25,692 nt of DNA from CALCKU01 sp964607445 (GCA_964607445.1 CAZSKN010000030.1:1-25692), one strand, 5' to 3'; numbered from the stretch's first letter, positions 7,939 through 15,659 are shown. Made by a program: numbers and translations. Notes: generated from the sequence alone by a model not told the origin.

Positions 7939-8421
7939 ATGAAAAAATTAACTGCTTTTCTGACAGCCGCAGCTGTCACCACGGCTTTCGCTGGAACAGC
8001 TTATGCGGCCTCTCCGGATGCCTATATCGTAAACTTCCGTAATGACAATGACCCCAACAGCCAAGCTTTGGATAGTACGCTTGCATCTGCTATGGCTTTA
8101 TCTGGTGTCAATATTGAAGAAGTTACAATTGACACATCAACGGCTGCAAAGTGGGAAAAGGGCGCACATGAAGCTTTTGACCGCGATATTGTTCCGGTTT
8201 TTAACAAATGGGTCGGCCTTCCCGGATTTGCAGTTGTCGTAAATGCGAAAACAAAACGTGTAATGGGATGTGTAAACAGCACATTTACGACGACAGAATT
8301 AGCCAATGAAATTCGTAAAATGGCGTCGCGCGCGTCAGGTTCGGCATATCTATCAAACGCGTCTGTTAAAACCAAGACAACCCGCTGTCCCGCACCGCAT
8401 AACGTAGACAACGGTCAGTAA
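7939..8421 (+). CDS. Exported thioredoxin-like protein lacking the CxxC active site
   Basis: A 160-residue exported protein. Residues 1-23 are a Sec signal peptide (MKKLTAFLTA start, cleavage probably after AYA). The mature part is clearly homologous to the next gene: both share SPDxYxVxFR, a TID strand, AFDRxIVPxxNxWxG and TKRxxGCVN. Where its neighbour has WCAPC, this protein has DNDPNS (residues 36-41), so both redox cysteines are missing. Only Cys111 (GCVN) and Cys150 (RCPAP) remain in the mature chain and might pair. The usual cis-proline before beta-4 appears replaced (PGFAVV). The ATG has AAAGGA about 10 nt upstream, and a strong terminator follows at 8448. The role is unknown: a redox-inactive periplasmic partner, decoy or scaffold are possibilities. 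It is not a frameshifted pseudogene, since the whole frame is intact. Confidence 0.85.
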   Translation: MKKLTAFLTAAAVTTAFAGTAYAASPDAYIVNFRNDNDPNSQALDSTLASAMALSGVNIEEVTIDTSTAAKWEKGAHEAFDRDIVPVFNKWVGLPGFAVVVNAKTKRVMGCVNSTFTTTELANEIRKMASRASGSAYLSNASVKTKTTRCPAPHNVDNGQ

Positions 8422-8447
8422 TTTTCTCAGCTCAGGGGTGGGAATAG

Positions 8448-8483
8448 GCCCGGACGCGCGGGGGAACAGCGTTCGGGCTTTTT
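8448..8483 (+). terminator. Rho-independent terminator after the first thioredoxin-like gene
   Basis: GCCCGGACGC (8448-8457) pairs with GCGTTCGGGC (8469-8478) as a 10-bp stem with one G-U pair around an 11-nt loop, and TTTTT follows at 8479-8483. It begins 26 nt after the stop of the upstream gene and separates the two paralogues into different transcripts, or lets only some readthrough reach the second. Confidence 0.9.
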
Positions 8484-8593
8484 ATATGTGATTTTTGTAA
8501 GTCACACATTTCTCCCTAATTGCAAAGACATCTGTGTTTTTCAGATGCCATTCGCGCTGATCTGATATAAACTCCATAAGATCAGGAGACTAT

Positions 8594-9121
8594 ATGCCTT
8601 TTACCGACATCATTTCGAAAACCTTCAAACGCCGCATAATAACCATATTTGCGAGTGTCACGGTTTTGGGTGCCAGCGCGACGGCTGTAGCCCCCCTCGC
8701 CCAGGCTCAAATTGGACTAAACCCGTCCCCTGACCTCTATGTCGTGATGTTTCGCGCGGATTGGTGCGCTCCGTGTAAAGTTGTCGAACCGACAATACAA
8801 AAGGCTCTCAATACGCTCAGAGATCCGAAAATCGAGTATCTCACGATCGATATTAGCAATCCCAGCTTATCTGAGATAAGCGCACACGCCGCTTTTGATC
8901 GCGAAATTGTGCCACAATATAATAGCTGGTTAGGTGTAACAGGATTTGCCGCGATCATTGACGCGGATACAAAACGCACATTAGGCTGTGTAAACATGTT
9001 ATATGATCAAAACGCGACGACAACGCATATTCGCAATCTCAAAACAATTGCAATAATGAATAAGCCGAGCCTTGATCTTACCTGCCCCGATCAAATTACG
9101 GAACGCCCATCGGTTCTTTAG
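8594..9121 (+). CDS. Exported thioredoxin-like protein with WCAPC active site
   Basis: A 175-residue thioredoxin-fold protein with a signal peptide (residues 1-38: basic KRR at 13-14, hydrophobic core, AQA before the predicted cleavage). The mature region opens with DLYVVMFRADWCAPCK, so the redox pair is C58/C61 in WCAPC, identical in form to dithiol thioredoxins. Two more cysteines occur, C132 (GCVN) and C164 (LTCPD), both shared in position with the upstream paralogue. The cis-proline expected before beta-4 seems to be alanine (TGFAAII, 116-122), which is unusual for a thioredoxin. AGGAG lies 5 nt before the ATG. Location is probably periplasmic or membrane-facing, with a role in thiol-disulfide exchange by inference. 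Its stop overlaps the stop of the converging DUF1476 gene by 4 nt. Confidence 0.88.
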   Translation: MPFTDIISKTFKRRIITIFASVTVLGASATAVAPLAQAQIGLNPSPDLYVVMFRADWCAPCKVVEPTIQKALNTLRDPKIEYLTIDISNPSLSEISAHAAFDREIVPQYNSWLGVTGFAAIIDADTKRTLGCVNMLYDQNATTTHIRNLKTIAIMNKPSLDLTCPDQITERPSVL

Positions 9122-9435
9122 GTATCGCCGTAAACTTCTTCGCGGGCTTGCCCCATGCAAAGCGTCATTTGCTCACGCAAGGCTTCATCTGACAATTCAA
9201 CATTGGCCGCATCAAGATCTTTACGGAGTTTACGAAAGACGTCTTCGTCACCGGCTTCTTCCATATCTGCCGCGATAACAGCTAAGGCATATTTTTCAGC
9301 ATCCTCAAGCCCCATAAGTTCGGCCGCCCAATGTCCAAGCTTTTTATTACGACGCGCCTCAGCTTTAAATTCTTTTGCCGCATCCATCACAAATTTGGTT
9401 TCATTGGCATTTTTACGTTCGTCAAATGATGACAT
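9118..9435 (-). CDS. F1-ATPase inhibitor zeta subunit (DUF1476 family)
   Basis: A 105-residue soluble protein starting MSSFDERKNANETKF. It matches the DUF1476 family throughout: an N-terminal charged helix, then FKAEARRNKKLGHWAAELMGL, and a GDEDVFRKLRKDLD helix. The family includes the zeta subunit of Paracoccus denitrificans, a natural inhibitor of the F1Fo-ATPase that blocks ATP hydrolysis through its N-terminal region. The start is ATG at 9433-9435, preferred to an in-frame codon nine residues upstream because GGAGG lies 5 nt before it and the family begins at this methionine. The gene is transcribed towards the thioredoxin-like pair (4-nt tail overlap) and diverges from purC over a 174-bp spacer. 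Its place beside purC agrees with common alphaproteobacterial gene order. Confidence 0.93.
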   Translation of the reverse strand: MSSFDERKNANETKFVMDAAKEFKAEARRNKKLGHWAAELMGLEDAEKYALAVIAADMEEAGDEDVFRKLRKDLDAANVELSDEALREQMTLCMGQAREEVYGDT

Positions 9436-9609
9436 TATGTCCTCCGGCTGTTTCTGATACATATTTAAGAACTCAATCTTGATTTAACAACCGTAAAATC
9501 CCCAGATTTAAATAACATTTCATATCAAATCCATTGCCGCTGAACGCGGCCTAAGTTAATATGCATGTTTAGGGAGATTCTTTCTCTCCTGCTGTAGTCG
9601 AGAGCCGAT

Positions 9610-10401
9610 ATGAGCCGCCGCAAACAAATCTACGAAGGTAAAGCCAAGATACTTTATGAAGGCCCGGAACCGGGTACGCTCATCCAATATTTTAAGGATG
9701 ATGCCACCGCTTTTAATGCACAAAAAAAAGCGACCCTTGACGGTAAAGGTGTACTTAACAATAGAATCTCTGAATTTATCATGCTGCGCCTTGGTGAAAT
9801 CGGCATACCCAATCATTTTATCAAACGCCTGAATATGCGCGAACAATTGATCAAGAAAGTGGATATTATCCCGCTTGAGGTCATTTGTCGTAATGTGGCT
9901 GCGGGCACTATGTCCAAGCGACTGGGCATTGACGAAGGCGAACCCCTTCCCCGGTCTATTGTAGAATTTTGCCTTAAACGTGATGACCTTGGAGACCCTT
10001 TAATAGCTGAAGAACATATTTATGCATTTGGTTGGGCCAGCCAAGCCGAACTTGACGAGATGATCGCCATGACCTTACGCATTAATGATTATCTGAGGGG
10101 TATGTTTTCCGGTATTGGCATTAATTTAATCGATTTTAAAATTGAATTTGGTCGATTAGCTGTGAGCGCCGCTGACGGGGAAAGCGGCCATCAGGTCATT
10201 TTAGCTGACGAAATAAGTCCCGACAGCTGTCGGCTTTGGGATCGTGAAACCAATAGAAAACTCGACAAAGACCGCTTTCGGCGCGATCTTGGCGAGGTCA
10301 CAGAAGCCTATACCGAAGTCGCAACGCGCCTCGGCATTATCAAACCGAACGGCAATACGTCCGGCAAACCCGTACTTTCAATCGTTCCAAATGAGGATTA
10401 A
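9610..10401 (+). CDS. purC: Phosphoribosylaminoimidazole-succinocarboxamide (SAICAR) synthase
   Basis: A 263-residue SAICAR synthase, which joins aspartate to CAIR with ATP in purine synthesis. Landmarks in order: QIYEGKAKILYEG at the N-terminus (ATP-binding beta hairpin), PLEVICRNVAAGTMSKR (about 93-109; family signature 1), NLIDFKIEFGR (about 174-184; family signature 2) and ILADEISPDSCRLWD (about 197-211). The length is typical of the stand-alone bacterial enzyme. The ATG at 9610 has only a weak purine-rich stretch upstream. It is the first gene of the packed run purC-purS-purQ-purL, with the stop 2 nt before the purS start. It faces DUF1476 across a shared upstream region, so the operon promoter should lie in 9436-9609. 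Confidence 0.97.
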   Translation: MSRRKQIYEGKAKILYEGPEPGTLIQYFKDDATAFNAQKKATLDGKGVLNNRISEFIMLRLGEIGIPNHFIKRLNMREQLIKKVDIIPLEVICRNVAAGTMSKRLGIDEGEPLPRSIVEFCLKRDDLGDPLIAEEHIYAFGWASQAELDEMIAMTLRINDYLRGMFSGIGINLIDFKIEFGRLAVSAADGESGHQVILADEISPDSCRLWDRETNRKLDKDRFRRDLGEVTEAYTEVATRLGIIKPNGNTSGKPVLSIVPNED

Positions 10402-10403
10402 TC

Positions 10404-10649
10404 ATGAAAGCGATCATTAAAATAGGCCTCAAACCTGGCGTGCTAGACCCTCAAGGCCGTGCCATTGCACGGTCTTTGGGAGATCTTGGCTATGATGATG
10501 TTAAAGATGCCCGACAAGGCAAAATCATAGAGTTAGACCTCAAAGGTGAAGATGTCAGTGCGGCTGAATTAAAAGTTGTCGAGATGTGTGAAAAACTTCT
10601 CGCAAATACCGTGATCGAAAGTTACGATATACGGATAGAGGTGGCGTAA
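10404..10649 (+). CDS. purS: FGAM synthase subunit PurS
   Basis: An 81-residue PurS, the small structural subunit of the three-part FGAM synthase (PurS-PurL-PurQ) found in alphaproteobacteria and Gram-positives. The family pattern is clear: KPGVLDPQGRAIARSLGDLGY, then VKDARQGKIIELDL, and a C-terminal EMCEKLLANTVIESYDI. It helps bridge PurQ and PurL and pass ammonia between them. The start follows the purC stop by 2 nt, and its TAA shares one base with the purQ ATG (TAATG), which indicates translational coupling. Confidence 0.96.
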   Translation: MKAIIKIGLKPGVLDPQGRAIARSLGDLGYDDVKDARQGKIIELDLKGEDVSAAELKVVEMCEKLLANTVIESYDIRIEVA

Positions 10650-11311
10650 TGAAAACCGCCGTTATTGTGTTTCCGGCATCAAATTGTGATAGAGATGCGG
10701 CTATGGCACTGGAGAAGGTCACGGGACGCAAGCCTGAAATGATTTGGCATCGCGATACGAGCTTACCCGCCAATATTGATTTTGTTGTCCTGCCCGGCGG
10801 ATTTTCTTATGGGGACTACCTGCGCTCAGGAGCTATTGCCGCACGATCGCCGATTATTAAAGACCTTGTCATCCGGGCGAAAAATGGCCTGCCTGTTGCC
10901 GGGTTTTGTAATGGCTTCCAAATTTTGGCTGAAACCGGCCTACTGCCCGGCGCTCTTATGCGTAACAAAGGTCTGAAATATGTATGCCGGCCAGAATCTT
11001 TGAAAATCGTCAACACCCATTCGCGTTACACGTCGAAATACGGGAGCAAGACAGATGTCGTTTTTCCTATAGCCCATCATGACGGTAATTATTTTGCCGA
11101 TGACGTGACCTTGAATAAATTGGAGAAAGAAGGCCGCGTTATCTTTAAATATAACAATAATCCCAATGGGTCGGCGCGTGATATAGCCGGAATTTGCAAT
11201 GAAGATGGTAATGTCTTTGGCATGATGCCCCATCCCGAGCGCGCGATTGACTCTTTACACGGCGGTACAGACGGGCTTGATCTTTTTAAATCAATTGTCG
11301 AGTCGATCTAA
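10649..11311 (+). CDS. purQ: FGAM synthase glutaminase subunit PurQ
   Basis: A 220-residue class I glutamine amidotransferase that supplies ammonia to PurL. The catalytic triad is visible: the nucleophile C87 in GFCNGFQIL, and H195 and E197 in MMPHPERA. The N-terminus VIVFPASNCDRD and the oxyanion loop region LPGGFSYGDYLRSG are typical of PurQ. Its ATG overlaps the purS stop by one base and its TAA overlaps the purL ATG by one base, so the three subunits are translationally linked in the order S-Q-L. The length is normal for the separate-subunit type, in contrast to the single large PurL of gammaproteobacteria. Confidence 0.97.
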   Translation: MKTAVIVFPASNCDRDAAMALEKVTGRKPEMIWHRDTSLPANIDFVVLPGGFSYGDYLRSGAIAARSPIIKDLVIRAKNGLPVAGFCNGFQILAETGLLPGALMRNKGLKYVCRPESLKIVNTHSRYTSKYGSKTDVVFPIAHHDGNYFADDVTLNKLEKEGRVIFKYNNNPNGSARDIAGICNEDGNVFGMMPHPERAIDSLHGGTDGLDLFKSIVESI

Positions 11312-13521
11312 TGGCACGTCCTAAAAAAGTAAATATTACTCCAGAGATGGTCAAAGAGCATGGTCTATCACCTCAGGAATATGAAATCATTCTCACGCGC
11401 CTAGGTCGCGAACCTAACCTCAATGAGTTGGGCATTTTTTCGGTCATGTGGTCAGAACATTGTTCATATAAATCGTCACGCCGGCATTTAGGGAAATTTC
11501 TTACATCCGGAAAACATGTCATTCAAGGTCCCGGCGAGAATGCGGGCGTTATTGATATTGGCGATGATGATGCGATTATTTTCAAAATGGAAAGTCATAA
11601 TCACCCCTCTTATATCGAGCCTTATCAAGGGGCTGCCACGGGCGTTGGCGGAATTATGCGCGATGTCTTTACCATGGGGGCCAGACCTATCGCTCTGATG
11701 AATGCGTTGCGCTTTGGCGATCCGACCCATCCGAAAACCAAATCTCTTGTATCCGGTGTCGTTGCCGGCATTGGTGGTTATGGAAATTGTGTCGGGGTTC
11801 CGACCGTTGGCGGCGAAACCAATTTTCACGAAGGCTATAACGGTAATATCCTCGTCAATGCTATGTGCGTCGGATTAGCGAATAAAAACAAGGTATTCTA
11901 TTCAGCGGCCAAAGGTGTGGGTAATCCTATCTTTTATGTGGGGTCTAAGACAGGCCGCGACGGTATTCACGGCGCGACAATGGCCTCGGCCGAGTTTGAT
12001 GATGATAGTGAGGAAAAACGTCCAACTGTCCAAGTGGGCGACCCTTTTACGGAAAAGCTCTTAATCGAGGCCTGTCTGGAGCTTATGGAAACAGATGCGA
12101 TCATTGCAATACAAGATATGGGAGCCGCCGGACTGACCTCTTCATCTGTTGAAATGGCCGACAAGGGCGGTGTCGGGATTACGCTAAATCTTGACAATGT
12201 GCCCCAACGCGAACCCAATATGACCCCTTATGAGATGATGCTCTCTGAGTCTCAGGAACGTATGTTAATGGTCATTCAACCCGGGAAAGAGAAGCTGGCG
12301 CTGGATATATTCCAAAAATGGGAACTCGACGTTGCTGAAATCGGAATTACAACAGATACAGGACGTCTCACCTTAAAACATAAAAAGAAAATAGTTTGCG
12401 ATATCCCTATCGCCCCTTTGGCCGATGATGCGCCCAATTATGACCGCCCTCATGTCGAGACCGAAAAACGCGCTATTCTTGCCCCCACCGATATCATAGA
12501 AACCCAAGATTATAATGATGCCCTAAAACGCATTATAGGTTCACCCGACATTGCCTCGAAACGATGGATCTGGGAACAATATGACCGCCATGTCATGACC
12601 GATACGGTCGATAGCAGCCAAAGCGGCGGTGATGCGGCGATTGTCCGAATACATGGAACCAATAAAGCGGTCGCCATTACAACGGATGTAACACCACGCT
12701 ATTGCCTCGCCGACCCGTATGAAGGGGGAAAACAATGTGTTGCGGAAACATGGCGCAATCTCACATGTGCGGGAGCCGATCCCATCGCGATTACGGATTG
12801 CTTGAATTTTGGCAATCCTGAACGCCCTGAAATCATGGGACAACTCGTCGGCTGTATCGACGGCATGAATGAAGCCTGTCGTGCATTTGATTATCCTGTC
12901 GTCTCCGGGAATGTTTCGCTTTATAACGAAACCAATGGACAGGCTATTCCGCCAACCCCCGCCGTCGGCGGTGTGGGTCTAATTCCAGATTTAAATCACT
13001 ATTCCGGACTAGACCGGGCGAAAGAAGGCGATACGCTCATTTTGATCGGGGATACGGTAGGCTGGTTGGGGTGTTCAATCTATCTCAAAACAATATTACG
13101 ACGAGAAGACGGCGCCCCGCCACCCGTAAACCTCGAGATCGAAAAGAAAAATGGCGATTATGTCCGCCGCCTAATCCGTAATCGTCGTGTCGGCGCCGTC
13201 CATGATCTTTCTGACGGAGGGCTGGCCATTGCCGCCGCAGAAATGGCGTTTAGTTCACAAATAGGGGTCAAACTTCAAGCCTCAACCGATATGCCCGCAC
13301 ATGCGTGGTATTTTGGTGAAGATCAGGCACGTTATTTGCTGTCTGTGGGCGAACACAGCGTTAATCCGGTTATTTCCACCGCGCATAACCTTGGCTTATC
13401 CGCCCGTATTGTCGGCACAGTTGGGGGTGACATGATTACGGCTGAAAACGCCTTTAATGTCCCACTGACAAGCCTACGGCGCGTACACGAAGATTGGCTT
13501 CCAAATTTAATGAACAGCTAA
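11311..13521 (+). CDS. purL: FGAM synthase subunit PurL (small type)
   Basis: A 736-residue PurL of the small type, which converts FGAR to FGAM with ATP and PurQ-derived ammonia. The N-terminus carries MWSEHCSYKSSRRHL (H50), followed by GPGENAGVIDIGDD (73-86) and the nucleotide-site signature KMESHNHPSYIEPYQGAATG (92-111). The second half repeats the AIR-synthase fold, with DSSQSGGDAAIVR, TDCLNFGNPERPE and VHDLSDGGLAIAAAEM as landmarks. The length fits the PurSLQ system and there is no fused glutaminase domain. The start overlaps the purQ stop by one base. BolA follows 11 nt after its stop, so the run probably continues into bolA-grxD. Confidence 0.98.
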   Translation: MARPKKVNITPEMVKEHGLSPQEYEIILTRLGREPNLNELGIFSVMWSEHCSYKSSRRHLGKFLTSGKHVIQGPGENAGVIDIGDDDAIIFKMESHNHPSYIEPYQGAATGVGGIMRDVFTMGARPIALMNALRFGDPTHPKTKSLVSGVVAGIGGYGNCVGVPTVGGETNFHEGYNGNILVNAMCVGLANKNKVFYSAAKGVGNPIFYVGSKTGRDGIHGATMASAEFDDDSEEKRPTVQVGDPFTEKLLIEACLELMETDAIIAIQDMGAAGLTSSSVEMADKGGVGITLNLDNVPQREPNMTPYEMMLSESQERMLMVIQPGKEKLALDIFQKWELDVAEIGITTDTGRLTLKHKKKIVCDIPIAPLADDAPNYDRPHVETEKRAILAPTDIIETQDYNDALKRIIGSPDIASKRWIWEQYDRHVMTDTVDSSQSGGDAAIVRIHGTNKAVAITTDVTPRYCLADPYEGGKQCVAETWRNLTCAGADPIAITDCLNFGNPERPEIMGQLVGCIDGMNEACRAFDYPVVSGNVSLYNETNGQAIPPTPAVGGVGLIPDLNHYSGLDRAKEGDTLILIGDTVGWLGCSIYLKTILRREDGAPPPVNLEIEKKNGDYVRRLIRNRRVGAVHDLSDGGLAIAAAEMAFSSQIGVKLQASTDMPAHAWYFGEDQARYLLSVGEHSVNPVISTAHNLGLSARIVGTVGGDMITAENAFNVPLTSLRRVHEDWLPNLMNS

Positions 13522-13532
13522 GGACTATCAAG

Positions 13533-13769
13533 ATGGCCATGCAGAGTAAGGACATAATCGACATGATCAAAGCTGCACTGCCGGATGCAGACATTGAATT
13601 GACTGATCTTGCAGGCGACAATGACCACTGGAAGGCGATTATAATATCCCAAGCCTTTGAAGGCAAAAGCCGTATACAACAACATCAAATGGTTTATGCA
13701 GCTTTAAAAGGAAATATGGGCGGTGTTTTACATGCCCTCGCCCTTGAAACCCGGGTCCCTAACCCTTAG
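13533..13769 (+). CDS. BolA family protein
   Basis: A 78-residue BolA-like protein. The core DHWKAIIISQAFEGKSRIQQ followed by HQMVYAAL and HALALETR is the typical class II KH-like BolA fold, with the conserved C-terminal HALAL histidine used to share a [2Fe-2S] cluster with a CGFS glutaredoxin. The start chosen is ATG 13533, with AAGGA 8 nt upstream; an earlier TTG at 13494 would overlap purL and add unconserved residues, and another ATG two codons later is possible. The monothiol glutaredoxin gene follows directly, the classic partner pair for iron-sulfur trafficking or iron sensing. It sits at the tail of the purine run. Confidence 0.94.
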   Translation: MAMQSKDIIDMIKAALPDADIELTDLAGDNDHWKAIIISQAFEGKSRIQQHQMVYAALKGNMGGVLHALALETRVPNP

Positions 13770-13796
13770 GTGCAGAGTACAACTGCGGAGATGCAT

Positions 13797-14126
13797 ATGT
13801 CTGATACACATTCGAGAATACAAAAAACTGTCACTGAAAATGAGGTTGTGCTCTACATGAAAGGCACACCCGTATTTCCCCAATGCGGTTTTTCATCCAC
13901 TGTTGTGCAAATTCTGGACTATGTCGGCGCCTCGTATGAATCCGTTAATGTCTTGGAAGATCCCGAAATTCGCGAAGGTATTAAAGCCTTTAATAATTGG
14001 CCCACAATTCCACAAGTCTTTGTAAAAGGCGAATTTATTGGCGGTTGCGACATTGTAAAAGAAATGTTCGAAACTGGCGAGCTACGTGAGATGCTAAACG
14101 ATAAAGGTATAGAACTTACAGCTTAA
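13797..14126 (+). CDS. grxD: Monothiol glutaredoxin (Grx4 family)
   Basis: A 109-residue monothiol glutaredoxin. The active site is C30-G-F-S, preceded by LYMKGTPVFPQ and followed by WPTIPQVF (68-75, with the cis-proline) and GEFIGGCDIV, all hallmarks of the Grx4 group, which carries and passes on [2Fe-2S] clusters with glutathione. The start is ATG 13797 with GGAG 6 nt upstream; an in-frame GTG at 13770 is possible but has no conserved sequence. It follows bolA by 27 nt, and the two gene products are expected to form a heterocomplex. A 7-bp inverted repeat (AACTTAC/GTAAGTT) overlaps the stop but has no T-run. Confidence 0.96.
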   Translation: MSDTHSRIQKTVTENEVVLYMKGTPVFPQCGFSSTVVQILDYVGASYESVNVLEDPEIREGIKAFNNWPTIPQVFVKGEFIGGCDIVKEMFETGELREMLNDKGIELTA

Positions 14127-14250
14127 ACACGTAAGTTAAGGTTAGCAAAAGCTCAACACGCCTTTAAAATTTACGTAAGACCTCTGTGCTAGCATGGGGC
14201 GGTATATGGAAAAGCAGTACACATATGTGTCAACTGTGGGAGCTTTAGCC

Positions 14251-14823
14251 ATGTTAATAAAGAAATACAAAGCCGGGTCGGGTACATTTCATTATAATAC
14301 TGACCCTGGAAAAAATAAGCGCAAATTGCGGAACGGCCGCAGCATGTCAGATGGGCGTATTGTAAGAACCTCGGTGTCACTTCTTATAGGTGGTTTCGTC
14401 TGTTACTGCGCATTACATTATGTACCCGCCTATGTGAATACGGCGAAGATTATCTCTCTTTCAAATATTGATATTCCGACAGCCCGCTCAACGGATGAAT
14501 CCCAAAGCTCCACTGTAAGTGCCTATTCGGATTTATTCAATGCCCGACGCACCTATTTTCGGTCAGGACAGTCTATCCTTGTCGAATATAACCTCCCGAA
14601 TAAAGCCAATTTAAACTTGAAGATTACGGCATGTCAGCGCGTATTATTATTTGAAATATTCAAATGCATTCCCAAGAATACACAAACTATTCGCATCCAG
14701 AACGAAACCACTGGCACGCAAAAATTCACATTTAAAACGGGTGGTTTTTTTGAATTTAACGATACTGTTATTCGACACTCTACACGGCTTCAGCCTTATG
14801 AAGTTATCTGGCGTCGGAGTTAA
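14251..14823 (+). CDS. Hypothetical single-pass membrane protein
   Basis: I do not recognise this family. From ATG 14251 (GGGAG 8 nt upstream) it encodes 190 residues; open frame extends back to ATGs at 14194 and 14206, so up to 19 more residues are possible. A very basic N-terminus (KNKRKLRNGR at 21-30) is followed by one membrane segment at about 38-60, so the topology is probably N-in with a periplasmic domain of about 125 residues. That domain has a beta-rich look (YFRSGQSILVEYNLP, TGTQKFTFKTGGFFEF) and two cysteines 14 residues apart (ACQRVLLFEIFKC), which could form a disulfide. It lies between grxD and a shared bidirectional terminator with rpsD. Function is unknown. Confidence 0.7.
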   Translation: MLIKKYKAGSGTFHYNTDPGKNKRKLRNGRSMSDGRIVRTSVSLLIGGFVCYCALHYVPAYVNTAKIISLSNIDIPTARSTDESQSSTVSAYSDLFNARRTYFRSGQSILVEYNLPNKANLNLKITACQRVLLFEIFKCIPKNTQTIRIQNETTGTQKFTFKTGGFFEFNDTVIRHSTRLQPYEVIWRRS

Positions 14824-14846
14824 ATTTGCTATTCAGGCATCTCATA

Positions 14847-14879
14847 AAAAACCGCGCTACACATTGTAGCGCGGTTTTT
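14847..14879. terminator. Bidirectional rho-independent terminator
   Basis: A perfect 15-bp stem (14847-14861 paired with 14865-14879) with core CCGCGCTACA and a 3-nt loop. It is flanked by A-runs on one side and T-runs on the other, so it can end transcription from both directions: the membrane protein gene on the plus strand (23 nt after its stop) and rpsD on the minus strand (21 nt after its stop). Confidence 0.95.
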
Positions 14880-14900
14880 ACTTTAATGTTGTATATCGGC

Positions 14901-15518
14901 TTAACGAGAATAGAATTCGACAACAAGGTTTGGTTCCATCACCGCAGCATAAGGCACTTCGTCAAAACTTGGCGTGCGCACAAATGTAGCTTTCATGCCT
15001 TTAAGATCAAGATCAATATATTCAGGGATTTCACGTTCTGGACTCTCTAACGCTTCAAGAACCAAGGCCATAGTCCGTGACTTTTCACGCACTTCAACAA
15101 CATCACCTTCACGACAACGATAGGATGGTATATTGACCCTCTTACCATTTACAAGCACATGGCCGTGATTCACAAATTGACGGGCCGCAAAGACAGTGGG
15201 AACAAATTTCGCACGGTAAATAACCGCGTCCAACCGACGTTCCAATAAGCCGATGAGATTTTCAGAGGCATCGCCCTTCATACGGGTTGCTTCTGCGTAA
15301 ATACCCCGAAATTGTTTTTCCGTGATATTCCCGTAATACCCTTTTAGCTTTTGCTTGGCGCGTAATTGCGTACCGAAGTCAGATAATTTGCCACGGCGAT
15401 TTTGACCATGCTGACCCGGAGGAAATGGGCGCTTATTTACAGGAGACTTAGGACGCCCCCAGATGTTTTCGCCCATACGGCGATCAATTTTATATTTTGC
15501 TGAATGACGCTTAGACAT
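14901..15518 (-). CDS. rpsD: 30S ribosomal protein S4
   Basis: A 205-residue ribosomal protein S4, which binds 16S rRNA early in small-subunit assembly. The N-terminus MSKRHSAKYKIDRRMGENIWG and RPFPPGQHGQNRRGK are typical of alphaproteobacterial S4, without the zinc-binding cysteines of some other lineages. The S4 RNA-binding domain spans about 95-160, with LERRLDAVIYRAKF, ARQFVNHGHVLVNGKRVNIPS and the GDVVEVREKS strand. The C-terminal VVEFYSR is the family ending. The start is ATG at 15516-15518; an open frame continues five codons upstream to a TTG but has no support. It stands alone as usual in this class, ending at the bidirectional terminator. Confidence 0.98.
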   Translation of the reverse strand: MSKRHSAKYKIDRRMGENIWGRPKSPVNKRPFPPGQHGQNRRGKLSDFGTQLRAKQKLKGYYGNITEKQFRGIYAEATRMKGDASENLIGLLERRLDAVIYRAKFVPTVFAARQFVNHGHVLVNGKRVNIPSYRCREGDVVEVREKSRTMALVLEALESPEREIPEYIDLDLKGMKATFVRTPSFDEVPYAAVMEPNLVVEFYSR

Positions 15519-15659
15519 GCGTTTAACTCTCAATTTGACGTGGACCGGCTTATTTGACCTTCAAACAGCGATTTCGACGGCGGTTCCACACCTACCCGTG
15601 ATTATGGCGCGCTTATTAAGACCTTGCACCGTAATGTCAAGGCCTTTAGAGCCTTTGGC

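Noticed and set aside
7939..8421. Whether the CxxC-less thioredoxin-like gene is a pseudogene
   Set aside because: The frame is intact, with signal peptide, ribosome binding site and its own strong terminator, and core motifs are kept; loss of CxxC alone does not make it a pseudogene.
14113..14137. Inverted repeat AACTTAC/GTAAGTT at the end of grxD
   Set aside because: Only 7 bp with an 11-nt loop and no following T-run, so not called as a terminator.
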